From Muricoccus nepalensis (GTDB lineage Bacteria > Pseudomonadota > Alphaproteobacteria > Acetobacterales > Acetobacteraceae), in NCBI RefSeq assembly GCF_006438825.1, contig NZ_RCZP01000034.1, positions 1 through 55,721 on the forward strand: 55,721 bases of DNA, read 5' to 3'. The first letter of the stretch is position 1. Each line of letters starts with the position of its first letter. Positions 34,289-42,739 of this stretch are shown here, one piece after another. The notes below the pieces were generated by a model, which worked only from the letters and a program-made list of their open reading frames with translations, was not told the DNA's origin and searched no databases. Position numbers and translations under genes: made by a program.

Positions 34289-36817
34289 TTGTTAGGTACA
34301 TCGTTATTTGCTAGGTACACGCTGGATTGTTCGAATCCAGCCCGCCTGCCCGACCAGCAGCCGCCGCTCCGCCAGTTCGGCTACGACACCTTCCGTAACC
34401 TCGCCCCGAGCGGGGGCGGCCCCTCCGCGGTCGTCGGCGCCCTGCCCGACAGCTACGTGCTCGGCCGCGACGACGAGGTCGTCATCTCCATCCGGGGCCG
34501 CTCCCGCCAGTCCGTCTCGCTCCGCGTCGGGCGGGACGGCATGATCGCGCTCCCCGACCTGCCGCCCTTCGCGGCCGCCGGCCGCACGCTGCGCGACCTG
34601 CGCGCCGACATCGAGGCACGGGTCGCGCGGGAGCTCGGCGGCTCCGAGGCCTTCGTCTCCCTCGGCCAGACCCGCCAGATCGGCATCTTCGTCGCCGGCG
34701 AGGTCCTGCGCCCCGGCCTCGTGCCCCTTCCGGCGCTGGCCTCCCTCCTCGACGCCCTTGGCTCCGCGGGCGGCATCCGGCGCAGCGGCAGCCTCCGCGC
34801 CATCCGGGTGGAGGGCCCGGAGGGCACCCGCATGGTGGACCTCTACGCCGCCATCGCCGGCGCGCCCGGCAACCCCAACCTCTCGCTGCGCGAGGGCGAG
34901 CGCGTCGTGGTCCCGCCGCTCGGCGCCGTCGTCGCGATCGGCGGCGACGTCACGCGACCCGGCATCTACGAGCTGCCGGCCGGGGCCGCCAACGCCCCCC
35001 TCCCGGCCCTGCTCGCCCTCGCCGGCGGCGCCCTCCGCCCGGCGGGCAACCGCTTTCTCTCGACCGGCACCGACGCCGGCGGGCGCCGCGCCATGTCGGA
35101 GCTCTCGCCCCGCTCCACCGTGCGGCGGGGCGACGCGGTGGTCGTCCTCCCCGGCGTCGACGCCATGGCGGGCGGGCTGCGCCTTACGGGCCACGTCGTC
35201 GCCCCCGTCACGCGCGGCGTCGGCCCGCGCGGGGCCGGGCTGCGCGCCCTTCTCTCCGACCCCCGCGTGATCCGCCCGGACCCCTATGTGCGCCTGGGCG
35301 TCGCCTGGCGGATGGACGAGCGCACGCGCGTGCGCCGCTTCATCGCCTTCGACCTCGGCCGCGTCATGCAGGGCCAGGCGGAGCTGCCGCTGCAGGAGGG
35401 CGACGAGGTCATTCTCCTCTCCCAGGCCGACGTGCTCTGGCTCGCCTCCCCGCCCGTGCAGCGCGCGCTTCGCGGCGAGCTGTCGCCCGCGCCGCTGGCG
35501 CCGCCGCCGCCCGCCGGCCTCCCGGGCGCGCCCGCCACCCAGGCGGCGCTGGCCCAAGCCAACGCGCCGGCCGGGGCCACGCCCGCGGCCTCGACTCCCC
35601 CCCTGGCCCCGGCGGGCGCGGCGGCCGGCGACTGCCCGGCGCTGACCGCGCTCGCCGTCGCCGCGCGCTCCAGCCCGCTCCGCTTCGCCCATGCCCGCAG
35701 CGCCGGCTTCCCCGACCTCGGGCCCGGCGGCTGCCCGCAGCTCTTCGTCGACTACCCCACCCTCCTGCCCTTCCTGCTCGACCAGGCCGTGCTGCTGGCG
35801 GGCGAGGTGCGCCTGCCCGGCCTCTACCCCGTGCTGGAGGACACCGGCCTCGACATGGTCCTCGCCGCGGCGGGCGGCACGGCCGACACCGCCGACCTCT
35901 CGGCCGTGGAATTCGCGCGCGAGCCGCTGGAGGGCGCGGGCGCCATCCCGCTGTCGCGCGTGCAGCTCGACCTCCGCTCTCGCAACTTCGCGGCGATCCG
36001 CCTCTCCCCGCGCGACGCCGTCCGCGTCCCCCGCGGCTTCGGCGACCGCGACACCGGCCCCGTGGCCCTGGTGGGCGAGTTCCTGCGCCCCGGCACCTAC
36101 GACATCCGCCGCGGCGAGCGCCTGTCGGAGCTCCTCGCCCGCGCCGGCGGCCTCACCGCCCAGGCCTACCCCTACGGCGCCGTCTTCACGCGCGAGAGCG
36201 TGCGCCAGCGCCAGCAGGAGGGCTTCCAGCGCACCGCGCGCGAACTGGAGACGAGCCTCATCCAGGTCGCGGCCGGCCAGGCGGTGGCCGGCAGCCGCGC
36301 GGGGAACCTCGACATCGGCGGCGCCATCAACGCCGGCCAGGCCCTGGCCGGATCGCTGCGCGAGGCCCGCGCGGCCGGGCGCATGGTTGTGGAGGCCAAC
36401 CCCGTCGTCCTCGCCTCCCGCCCCGACCTCGACGTGCTGCTCGAGCCCGGCGACCTGCTGGTGGTGCCCAAGCGTCCGAACGAGGTGACGGTGGTCGGCG
36501 CCGTGCTGAACCCGGGCAGCCTGCAGTTCGCGAGCGGCTGGCGCGCCATCCAGTATGTGCGCGCGGCGGGCGGCGAGCAGCGCTTCGCCGACATCTCCCG
36601 CGCCTTCATCGTGCTGCCCAACGGCCAGACCGTCCCGGCCGGCCTCGGCAGCTGGCAGGCGGGCGGCCCGCCCATCCCGCCCGGCAGCCTCGTCGTCGTG
36701 CCGCAGGACCCCTCGCCCTACGAGACCTGGGGCCTCATCCGCGACCTCGCGGGCGTGCTCGGCCAGCTCTCGATCAGCTCCGCGGCGCTCGCCGTCATCG
36801 CGCGCCAGGGCCGGTAG
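34289..36817 (+). CDS. Polysaccharide export protein (Wza-like, SLBB repeats), 5' end replaced
   Basis: The 842-codon frame codes a Poly_export domain (DSYVLGRDDEVVISIRGRS) followed by several SLBB domains, recognisable as VAGEVLRPGLVPLPALASLL, VGEFLRPGTYDIRRGERLSE and VVGAVLNPGSLQFASGWRAI. A Pro/Ala-rich linker lies at about residues 395-455. Such proteins form the outer-membrane exit for exopolysaccharide and need a lipoprotein or Sec signal. Here the first 15-18 residues (TTG start at 34289, MLGTSLFARYTLDCSNP) are neither; family-like sequence begins near ARLPDQQPP. The native 5' end was probably removed by the mobile DNA upstream, so the product may be unexported or unexpressed. Confidence 0.65.
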   Translation: MLGTSLFARYTLDCSNPARLPDQQPPLRQFGYDTFRNLAPSGGGPSAVVGALPDSYVLGRDDEVVISIRGRSRQSVSLRVGRDGMIALPDLPPFAAAGRTLRDLRADIEARVARELGGSEAFVSLGQTRQIGIFVAGEVLRPGLVPLPALASLLDALGSAGGIRRSGSLRAIRVEGPEGTRMVDLYAAIAGAPGNPNLSLREGERVVVPPLGAVVAIGGDVTRPGIYELPAGAANAPLPALLALAGGALRPAGNRFLSTGTDAGGRRAMSELSPRSTVRRGDAVVVLPGVDAMAGGLRLTGHVVAPVTRGVGPRGAGLRALLSDPRVIRPDPYVRLGVAWRMDERTRVRRFIAFDLGRVMQGQAELPLQEGDEVILLSQADVLWLASPPVQRALRGELSPAPLAPPPPAGLPGAPATQAALAQANAPAGATPAASTPPLAPAGAAAGDCPALTALAVAARSSPLRFAHARSAGFPDLGPGGCPQLFVDYPTLLPFLLDQAVLLAGEVRLPGLYPVLEDTGLDMVLAAAGGTADTADLSAVEFAREPLEGAGAIPLSRVQLDLRSRNFAAIRLSPRDAVRVPRGFGDRDTGPVALVGEFLRPGTYDIRRGERLSELLARAGGLTAQAYPYGAVFTRESVRQRQQEGFQRTARELETSLIQVAAGQAVAGSRAGNLDIGGAINAGQALAGSLREARAAGRMVVEANPVVLASRPDLDVLLEPGDLLVVPKRPNEVTVVGAVLNPGSLQFASGWRAIQYVRAAGGEQRFADISRAFIVLPNGQTVPAGLGSWQAGGPPIPPGSLVVVPQDPSPYETWGLIRDLAGVLGQLSISSAALAVIARQGR

Positions 36818-36841
36818 GGCGGGCCGCGAGGAGCGGGGCGG

Positions 36842-38080
36842 CTACTCCGCCGCCACCGCCACGGGCGCGGCCTCCCGCGACCAGAGCTCCGGCCGCAGCT
36901 CCTCCGGCCGGTTCGGGAAGAGCAGCGCGCAGACGAGGGTGATCGCCCCGAAGGCCGCCAGCACGACCATCACCACGCCGAGGTTGCCGGAGGCGTCGTG
37001 GAGGTACCCGATGACCGGGGACGCCGCCGCGGCGCCTAGGAAGCCCACGAAGAACCGCACGGAGTAGAGCTTCGCCCGCAGCGCCGGCGCCACGTAGCGC
37101 GCCGTCATCGTCTCGTTCACCGTCACCTGGCCGAAGATCGCGGCCGCCGCCACCGCCGCCACCGGCAGCACCACCCAGCCCTGCAGGAAGGACAGCGCGA
37201 GCAGCGCCGGCACCAGCGCGATGGCCAGCGGCATGAAGACGCGCTTGAGCGTCATGCGGTCCACCATCCGCCCCACCGTGAACTGCGTGAGCCCCCCGAA
37301 CAGCGTCGCCGCGAAAGCCAGCGCGCCCACCAGCGGCAGCAGCCCCGGGCTGTCCGCCATCCGCTCCTGCATGAGCTTCGGCACGAGCAGCGTGAAGGCG
37401 TTGAAGACGAAGCCGGAGGAGACCGCCATCAGCAGCAGCGACACCACGGCCTGCCGCACCACCGCGCGCGGGATCTCGGGAAAGGGCTTCGCGCCCCGCG
37501 CGTGAAGCCGCGCGTCGTAGGGCGCCTCGCGCAGCCAGAGGACGCCCAGGCCGATGGCCGCCAGCCCCGGCACGATGAAGGCCCAGCGCCACCCCCCCTG
37601 CGCCACCAGCACCGCCGTCAGGATCGGCGCGAAGGACACGCCCATGTTGCCGAAGACGCCGTTATTGCCCATCGCGCGGCCCACGCGGTCGCCGGCGGCC
37701 TCCACCAGCATCGCAGTCCCGATCGGGTGGTAGATGGCGTTGAACAGCCCGGCCATCGCCAGCGCCGCCGCCAGCCCCCAGGGCCCCGACACCGCGCCCG
37801 CCAGCACGAGCGACCCGCCGACGCCGAGGAAGAAGGCCCCCATCAGCGCGTGCCGCCCCACCTTCTCCGCCAACCACCCCATCGGCAGCGACCCCGCGCC
37901 GTAGAGCACGAACATCCCCGTGCCGAGCGCGAGCACCGGCCCGTACTCCGCGCCGAAGGTGGCGCCGTCGTGCAGCACCATGCCGAGCACGGCGGTGGCC
38001 AGGATCAGCAGCGTGTAGTGGCACACGACATGCGCGGCGTTGATGAACCAGATCTGCCGCGTGGCGGGGTCATGGGGCAT
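36842..38080 (-). CDS. MFS transporter
   Basis: This 412-residue major-facilitator protein has about twelve hydrophobic segments. The loop MGWLAEKVGRHALMG between helices 2 and 3 is the MFS signature, and GGLTQFTVGRMVDRMTLKRV is its counterpart in the second half. The substrate is not evident. I chose the ATG at 38080; the frame extends 60 codons upstream into the divergent regulator's start region. The AraC-type regulator starts 54 bp away on the other strand, a common arrangement for a locally controlled exporter. Confidence 0.85.
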   Translation of the reverse strand: MPHDPATRQIWFINAAHVVCHYTLLILATAVLGMVLHDGATFGAEYGPVLALGTGMFVLYGAGSLPMGWLAEKVGRHALMGAFFLGVGGSLVLAGAVSGPWGLAAALAMAGLFNAIYHPIGTAMLVEAAGDRVGRAMGNNGVFGNMGVSFAPILTAVLVAQGGWRWAFIVPGLAAIGLGVLWLREAPYDARLHARGAKPFPEIPRAVVRQAVVSLLLMAVSSGFVFNAFTLLVPKLMQERMADSPGLLPLVGALAFAATLFGGLTQFTVGRMVDRMTLKRVFMPLAIALVPALLALSFLQGWVVLPVAAVAAAAIFGQVTVNETMTARYVAPALRAKLYSVRFFVGFLGAAAASPVIGYLHDASGNLGVVMVVLAAFGAITLVCALLFPNRPEELRPELWSREAAPVAVAAE

Positions 38081-38134
38081 TGGCGTTCTCCCTGGACTCC
38101 AGCCTATCCTGGCCGGAAGGAGACGTTCGGCCAT

Positions 38135-38926
38135 ATGCTGTCGCGAACCGGCCAAAGCCCCAGCCCCCGCCTGCCCCTGCCGCAGGACGCCGTGGACCGC
38201 CCGCTCGCCGCCTTCCGGCGCGACTACCGGGACGGCGAATCGACGGGGCGCCACAGCCACGCCCGCGCGCAGCTCCTCTTCTCGCTCCGCGGCGTCATGC
38301 GCGTCCTAACCGACGGCGCCAGCTTCGTCGTCCCGCCCGGCCGCGCCCTCTGGGTGCCCGCCGGCGAGCCGCACAGCGTCCTCATCGCGGGGCTCGTGCA
38401 GATGCGCGCGCTCTTCCTGCGGGAGGACGCGGCGCGCGCGGGCCCGGCGGAGGTCACCGTCATGGCCGCCTCGCCCCTGCTGCGGGAGCTCATCCTCGCG
38501 GCCTGCGAAGAACCGCTGGAATGGGACGAGCGCGGCCGCGGCGGCCATCTCGCGGCCCTGCTGATCGAGGAGATCCGCCGCGCCCCCGCCCTGCCCTTCG
38601 GCGTGCCCGAGCCGCGCGAGCCCCGCTTGGCCCGCCTGGCCGCGGCCCTGCGGCAGGACCCCGCCTGCCCCCTCTCGCTCGAGGACTGGGCGGCGCGCAT
38701 CGGCGCCTCGCCGCGCAGCCTGTCCCGCCTGTTCCGGGCCGAGACCGGCCTCTCCTTCGGCGCCTGGCGCCAGGCGCTGCGCCTCGCGGAAGCCGCCGCC
38801 CTCCTCGCCCAGGGCGTGCCCCCGGCGCGCGCCGGCGCCGCGGTGGGCTACGCCTCCGCCCCCGCCTTCGGGGCGGCCTTCCGCGCGGCCTTCGGGGTCA
38901 CGCCGGCCACCGCCGGGCGGCGCTAG
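38135..38926 (+). CDS. AraC-family transcriptional regulator
   Basis: This 263-residue protein has an N-terminal cupin-type sensing domain (STGRHSHARAQLLFSLRGVM, FVVPPGRALWVPAGEPH) and a C-terminal AraC DNA-binding domain with two helix-turn-helices (LEDWAARIGASPRSLSRLFR, then AAVGYASAPAFGAAFRAAFG). The layout matches NimR/YdeO-like regulators of neighbouring MFS genes. The ATG at 38135 follows GAAGGAG (38115-38122). It probably acts on the shared 54-bp promoter region with the MFS gene; the ligand is unknown. Confidence 0.85.
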   Translation: MLSRTGQSPSPRLPLPQDAVDRPLAAFRRDYRDGESTGRHSHARAQLLFSLRGVMRVLTDGASFVVPPGRALWVPAGEPHSVLIAGLVQMRALFLREDAARAGPAEVTVMAASPLLRELILAACEEPLEWDERGRGGHLAALLIEEIRRAPALPFGVPEPREPRLARLAAALRQDPACPLSLEDWAARIGASPRSLSRLFRAETGLSFGAWRQALRLAEAAALLAQGVPPARAGAAVGYASAPAFGAAFRAAFGVTPATAGRR

Positions 38927-39031
38927 GGCCGCCTCGACGGTGTCGCCTCCTCCATGCCGGGCGGCCCCGCGTGTTGCGGAACTATCGCCGGGGCGAGGAT
39001 GCAGCCCCGGCCCCCTTCCGGGCCGACCGGT

Positions 39032-39241
39032 CTAGCGGCCGGTTGCCAGGGTATGCGCCACGAGCGCGTTGGCGTGGCCGTGCCCCATCCCGTGCTCCGC
39101 CTTCAGCATGGCCACCAGCTCCATGTGCCGGGCCGGCAGCCGCTGGCGGATCAGGTCCTGCCAGACGGAAATGGGCTTCCCGTAGGCCTTCTCGATCGAC
39201 GGGAAGTAGGAGGCCGGCCCCCGGGTTCGTTCGTCGGCCAT
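39032..39241 (-). CDS. DUF4287 domain protein
   Basis: This 69-residue protein reads SYFPSIEKAYGKPISVWQDL and MLKAEHGMGHGHANALVAHT, the conserved pattern of DUF4287, found in small stand-alone proteins of unknown function and fused to DUF5655. No transmembrane segment or signal is present. It lies alone between the AraC regulator and the cyd genes, and nothing nearby suggests a role. Confidence 0.75.
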   Translation of the reverse strand: MADERTRGPASYFPSIEKAYGKPISVWQDLIRQRLPARHMELVAMLKAEHGMGHGHANALVAHTLATGR

Positions 39242-39341
39242 GGCGGGTGCCGGTCCCTGTTGTTCGCGTCGGCGCCAGGGTTGCCTCGTTCCCCGGGGCC
39301 CGGCAAGGACGGAGCGTGCGGGGGCCGGTCCCGAGGGGAGA

Positions 39342-39446
39342 TCAGACCCCCTTCAGCACCGCCCGCAGGATCATCGCGACCACCCCGAGCGCGAGGATGC
39401 TCGCGGCCCAGATCCCCACGAACCAGAGCAGCCGCCGCCCCCACAT
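39342..39446 (-). CDS. DUF2474-type small membrane protein of cytochrome bd
   Basis: A 34-codon gene follows cydB by 16 bp. It codes MWGRRLLWFVGIWAASILAL then GVVAMILRAVLKGV: one transmembrane helix with a basic start. This matches DUF2474 proteins, which occur after cydAB/cioAB genes and may play the accessory role that CydX or CydH has in other bd oxidases. The ATG at 39446 and stop at 39342 are clear. Its place at the end of the cydAB operon supports the call. Confidence 0.75.
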   Translation of the reverse strand: MWGRRLLWFVGIWAASILALGVVAMILRAVLKGV

Positions 39447-39462
39447 CTTAGTGCCCCATCCT

Positions 39463-40515
39463 CTAATGGTAGCCGCTCTCGTGCGTGACCTTGCCGCGGA
39501 ACAGCCAGTAGACGTAGCCCGTGTAGGCGAGGATCACCGGGATCAGCACCGCCGCGCCCACCAGCAGGAAGCCCTGCGAGGCCGGCGGCGCCGCGGCCTC
39601 CCAGATGCTGAAGGCCGGCGGCACGATCATCGGCCACATCGACACGCCGAGCCCGGCATAGGACAGGGCGAAGAGCCCGAGCGCGAGCAGGAAAGGCCGC
39701 GCGTCTACCATCCCGCCATGCCCCGTGTCCTCCGCCAGCGCGTGGAAGAAGCGCCAGATGAGGAAGGCCACCAGCACGGGCACGGGCGCCGCGAACAACA
39801 GGTTCGGGAAGGTCAGCCAACGTGCCGCGAAGGCCGGCTGCAGGAAGGGCATGATGGCGGAGACGAGCGCGATCGCCGCCACCGTCGCCAGCGCGAAGCG
39901 CCAGGCAAGCGTGGCCGCGCGCGCGTGCAGCGGCCCCTCCGTCTTCCACAGCAGCCAGCAGGCGCCGAGCAGCGCGTAGCCCGCCATGAGCGCCCCGCCC
40001 GTCAGCACCGAGAAGGGCGAGAGCCAGTCCCACCACCCCCCGGCATAGGAGCGGCCGCTCACCTCGATCCCCTGCACGAAGGCGCCGAGCGCGATCCCCT
40101 GCGTGAAGGCCGCGACCATCGACCCCCAGGAGAAGGCCCGGTCCCACCAGAGCTGCTGCGTCCCGTTCTCCGCCCGGAAGCGCATCTCGAAAGCGACGCC
40201 CCGGAACACGAGCGCGAGCAGCATGAGGATGAGCGGCATGTAGAGCGCGGGCAGCACCACGGCGTAGGCCAGCGGGAACACCGCCAGCAGCCCGCCGCCG
40301 CCCAGCACCAGCCAGGTCTCGTTGCCGTCCCAGACGGGCGCCACCGTGTTCACGGCGACGTCCCGCTCCGCCTTCTCCGGCAGGAAGGGGAACAGGATCC
40401 CGATGCCGAGGTCGAAGCCGTCCATGCAGACGTAGAGGAACACGGCCAGCGCAATCAGCACCGCCCAGATCAGCGGCAGCCAGAAGGCCCAGCCGGTGAG
40501 CAGCATCGGGTCCAT
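39463..40515 (-). CDS. cydB: Cytochrome bd-type quinol oxidase subunit II
   Basis: This 350-residue membrane subunit starts LPLIWAVLIALAVFLYVCMD, followed by GFDLGIGILFPFL, the CydB/CioB signature. Other conserved parts are NTVAPVWDGNETWLVLGGG and FRGVAFEMRFRA. The subunit supports the haem-bearing subunit I in quinol oxidation and oxygen reduction. The ATG at 40515 lies 4 bp after the cydA stop. The open frame continues upstream but without family sequence. Confidence 0.9.
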   Translation of the reverse strand: MDPMLLTGWAFWLPLIWAVLIALAVFLYVCMDGFDLGIGILFPFLPEKAERDVAVNTVAPVWDGNETWLVLGGGGLLAVFPLAYAVVLPALYMPLILMLLALVFRGVAFEMRFRAENGTQQLWWDRAFSWGSMVAAFTQGIALGAFVQGIEVSGRSYAGGWWDWLSPFSVLTGGALMAGYALLGACWLLWKTEGPLHARAATLAWRFALATVAAIALVSAIMPFLQPAFAARWLTFPNLLFAAPVPVLVAFLIWRFFHALAEDTGHGGMVDARPFLLALGLFALSYAGLGVSMWPMIVPPAFSIWEAAAPPASQGFLLVGAAVLIPVILAYTGYVYWLFRGKVTHESGYH

Positions 40516-40519
40516 CGCC

Positions 40520-42115
40520 CTACTCCGCCGGCTGCAGCTCGGGCGCGGCGCCCGGCTTGGAGGAGGAGATCGGCGTGATCCCCGCGGTGCGGATCGGCTG
40601 GCCCTGCGGCGGCGCGCCCTCCTGCGGGCGCGGCGTCTGCTGGAACAGCTTGAACAGGTACCAGATGCCCGCCCCGAAGACGACGAAGTAGACCACCACG
40701 AAGGCCGCAAGCGAGGTCGCGACCGCCGGCAGCGCGACCGGCGAGGCGCTGTCGGCCGTGCGCAGCATCCCGTAGATCGTGAAGGGCTGCCGCCCCGCCT
40801 CGGTGACGATCCAGCCGGCCGTCACGGCCACCAGCCCCGCGGGCCCCATCGCGATCGCGGCGCGCAGCAGCCAGGGCGTGCTGTCGAGCCGCCCGCGCCA
40901 CCGCATCACGCCGCCCGCGACGCCGAGCGTGATCATCAGCAGCCCGAGCCCCACCATCACCCGGAAGGACCAGAACACCAGCGGGATGTTCGTCGGCCAC
41001 TGGTCGCGCGGGATGTCGTTCAGCCCGCGCACCTCGCCGTTCCAGTCATGCGTGAGGTAGAGGCTGGCGAGGTTCGGGATCGCCACCTGCATCCGCGTCT
41101 CGCCGGCCGCCGCGTCGGGCAGGCCGAACAGGATGGCGGGCGCGCCGCGCTCGGTCGGGAAGTGCCCCTCCATCGCCGCCACCTTGGCGGGCTGGTGCTC
41201 GTGGGTGTTGCCCCCGTGCAGGTCGCCCAGCACGGCCTGGATGGGCGCGACGATGAGCAGCATCCACATCGCCATCGAGAACATCAGCCGCGCGCGCGGG
41301 TTGGGCCCCGTCTCGCTCGCCTCGGCCCCGCGCTCGGCGCCGGCGCTGCCGGGCGCGGGCCGCACCGCCGCCGCCTCGCCGTCCACCGCGTCCTCCGAGG
41401 TGAAGGCCGCGCCCCGCCGGGCGGAGGAGGCGCTCTCCATTCCCGCGTCCCGCACCGCGAGCCGCCCCTGGCGCTCCCGCAGCAGGTGCCAGGCGCCCAC
41501 CGCGCCGACGATCAGCGCCGTCGTCAGGTAGGCGCCCGTGACGGTGTGCGCGAGCCGGTAGGGGAAGGAGGGGTTGAAGATCACCGCCCACCAGTCCTCG
41601 GGCACGAAGCGCCCGTCCGGCAGCAGCGCGTAGCCGGCCGGCGTGTGCAGCCAGGAATTCGCCGAGAGGATCCAGAAGGCCGAGAAGAAGGTGCCCGTCG
41701 CCACCAGCGCGGTGGCCAGCATGTGCAGCCCCTTGCCCACCCGGTCCATGCCGAACAGCATCACGCCGAGGAAGCCGGCCTCGAGGAAGAAGGCCGTCAG
41801 CACCTCGTAGCCCATCAGCGGCCCGATCACCGCCCCCGCCTTGTCCGACAGCACCGCCCAGTTCGTGCCGAACTGGTAGGACATCACGATCCCCGACACG
41901 ACGCCCATGGCGAAGGCCACCGCGAAGATCTTCAGCCAGTAGCGGAAGGTGTCGAGGTAGACGGCCTTGCCCGTCCACAGCCACAGCCCCTCCAGCACGG
42001 CCAGGTAGCTGGCCAGCCCGATGGTGAAGGCGGGAAAGAGGAAGTGCCAGACGACCGTGAAGGCGAACTGGAAGCGCGCGAGGTCGAGGGCGCTGGGCAG
42101 CAGGGCGTCGATCAT
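40520..42115 (-). CDS. cydA: Cytochrome bd-type quinol oxidase subunit I (CIO type)
   Basis: This 531-residue subunit carries haems b558, b595 and d and oxidises ubiquinol while reducing O2, without proton pumping. His-bearing helix starts (ARFQFAFTVVWHFLFPAFTI) and LTAFFLEAGFLGVMLFGMDR are typical. The quinol loop is short (GETRMQVAIPNLASLYL region), which places it in the cyanide-insensitive class. An odd insert of about 40 Ala/Gly/Glu-rich residues (SASSARRGAAFTSEDAVDGE onward) lies in the loop before RARLMFSMAMWM. The ATG at 42115 follows GGAAGG by nine bases. Confidence 0.9.
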   Translation of the reverse strand: MIDALLPSALDLARFQFAFTVVWHFLFPAFTIGLASYLAVLEGLWLWTGKAVYLDTFRYWLKIFAVAFAMGVVSGIVMSYQFGTNWAVLSDKAGAVIGPLMGYEVLTAFFLEAGFLGVMLFGMDRVGKGLHMLATALVATGTFFSAFWILSANSWLHTPAGYALLPDGRFVPEDWWAVIFNPSFPYRLAHTVTGAYLTTALIVGAVGAWHLLRERQGRLAVRDAGMESASSARRGAAFTSEDAVDGEAAAVRPAPGSAGAERGAEASETGPNPRARLMFSMAMWMLLIVAPIQAVLGDLHGGNTHEHQPAKVAAMEGHFPTERGAPAILFGLPDAAAGETRMQVAIPNLASLYLTHDWNGEVRGLNDIPRDQWPTNIPLVFWSFRVMVGLGLLMITLGVAGGVMRWRGRLDSTPWLLRAAIAMGPAGLVAVTAGWIVTEAGRQPFTIYGMLRTADSASPVALPAVATSLAAFVVVYFVVFGAGIWYLFKLFQQTPRPQEGAPPQGQPIRTAGITPISSSKPGAAPELQPAE

Positions 42116-42202
42116 GGGGGTACACCTTCCATGACGGGAAATGGGCATTGCTGCGCCGCACACAAGCGGTTTTGCGCCCCGCTTGGCCCCCTCCGGCCCT
42201 CC

Positions 42203-42520
42203 TCAGCCCAGTGGCCGCACCCTCCCGTGCTCCACCTCCAGCCGCGTCACGCCGATGACCGAGCGCAGGTTGCCCGCGACAAGGTGCACCATGCCCTCGG
42301 GCACCGCCACCGCGATCTCCACCCGCATCGCCTCCCCCTCGCGCGCCGCGCGGAAGCGCTCGGGCGTCACGTCGCGCTTGGCGAGCGGCTGCAGCAGGCG
42401 CGGCAGCAGCCCGGGCGAGGGCTCGGCCCGCAGGAGGTAGCGGACGGCCAGCACGCGCTCCCCCGTGTCGTCGGAGGGAACGGTCGCCGCGAGAAGGGCG
42501 CCGGGAACGGCATCGAACAT
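42203..42520 (-). CDS. Small ACT-domain-like protein
   Basis: This 105-residue protein contains one ACT-like fold: the strand RVLAVRYLLRAEPSPGLLPR, a helix and AMRVEIAVAVPEGMVHLVAG ending in a strand ITRLEVE-like (VIGVTRLEVE). This resembles the regulatory domain of acetolactate synthase small subunits, but it is too short and lacks the second domain. No biosynthetic partner is adjacent; the cydAB genes lie downstream after 87 bp. The role is unknown. Confidence 0.6.
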   Translation of the reverse strand: MFDAVPGALLAATVPSDDTGERVLAVRYLLRAEPSPGLLPRLLQPLAKRDVTPERFRAAREGEAMRVEIAVAVPEGMVHLVAGNLRSVIGVTRLEVEHGRVRPLG

Positions 42521-42739
42521 GGGGGTGTCTTCCGAGGGAGGGGCGGGGGCTCTGGCCCGGCCGCCCGCCCGCGACGCGGGGCAACGCCCGCGTGCCGGTC
42601 AGGCGACCGGGAGGGTAATTCGGGGCATCGGGCGCCCCCCCTGCATTCGGAAGAAGGTCATGGGAGGAACCCTATGGCAGGCGCGGCCGAACGCAAGCGC
42701 CCATCCGGGGGGCAGCCATGCGCGCGGCGCGGCCCGCCC

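Noticed and set aside
34321-34341. tRNA-like sequence: GCTGGAT, loop TGTTCGA, ATCCAGC resembling a T-arm
   Set aside because: The 7-bp stem forces a loop shifted from the canonical TTCGAAT position, and no D or anticodon arm or acceptor partner is upstream. The triplet CCA downstream is at the wrong distance. It is a chance hairpin at the junction.
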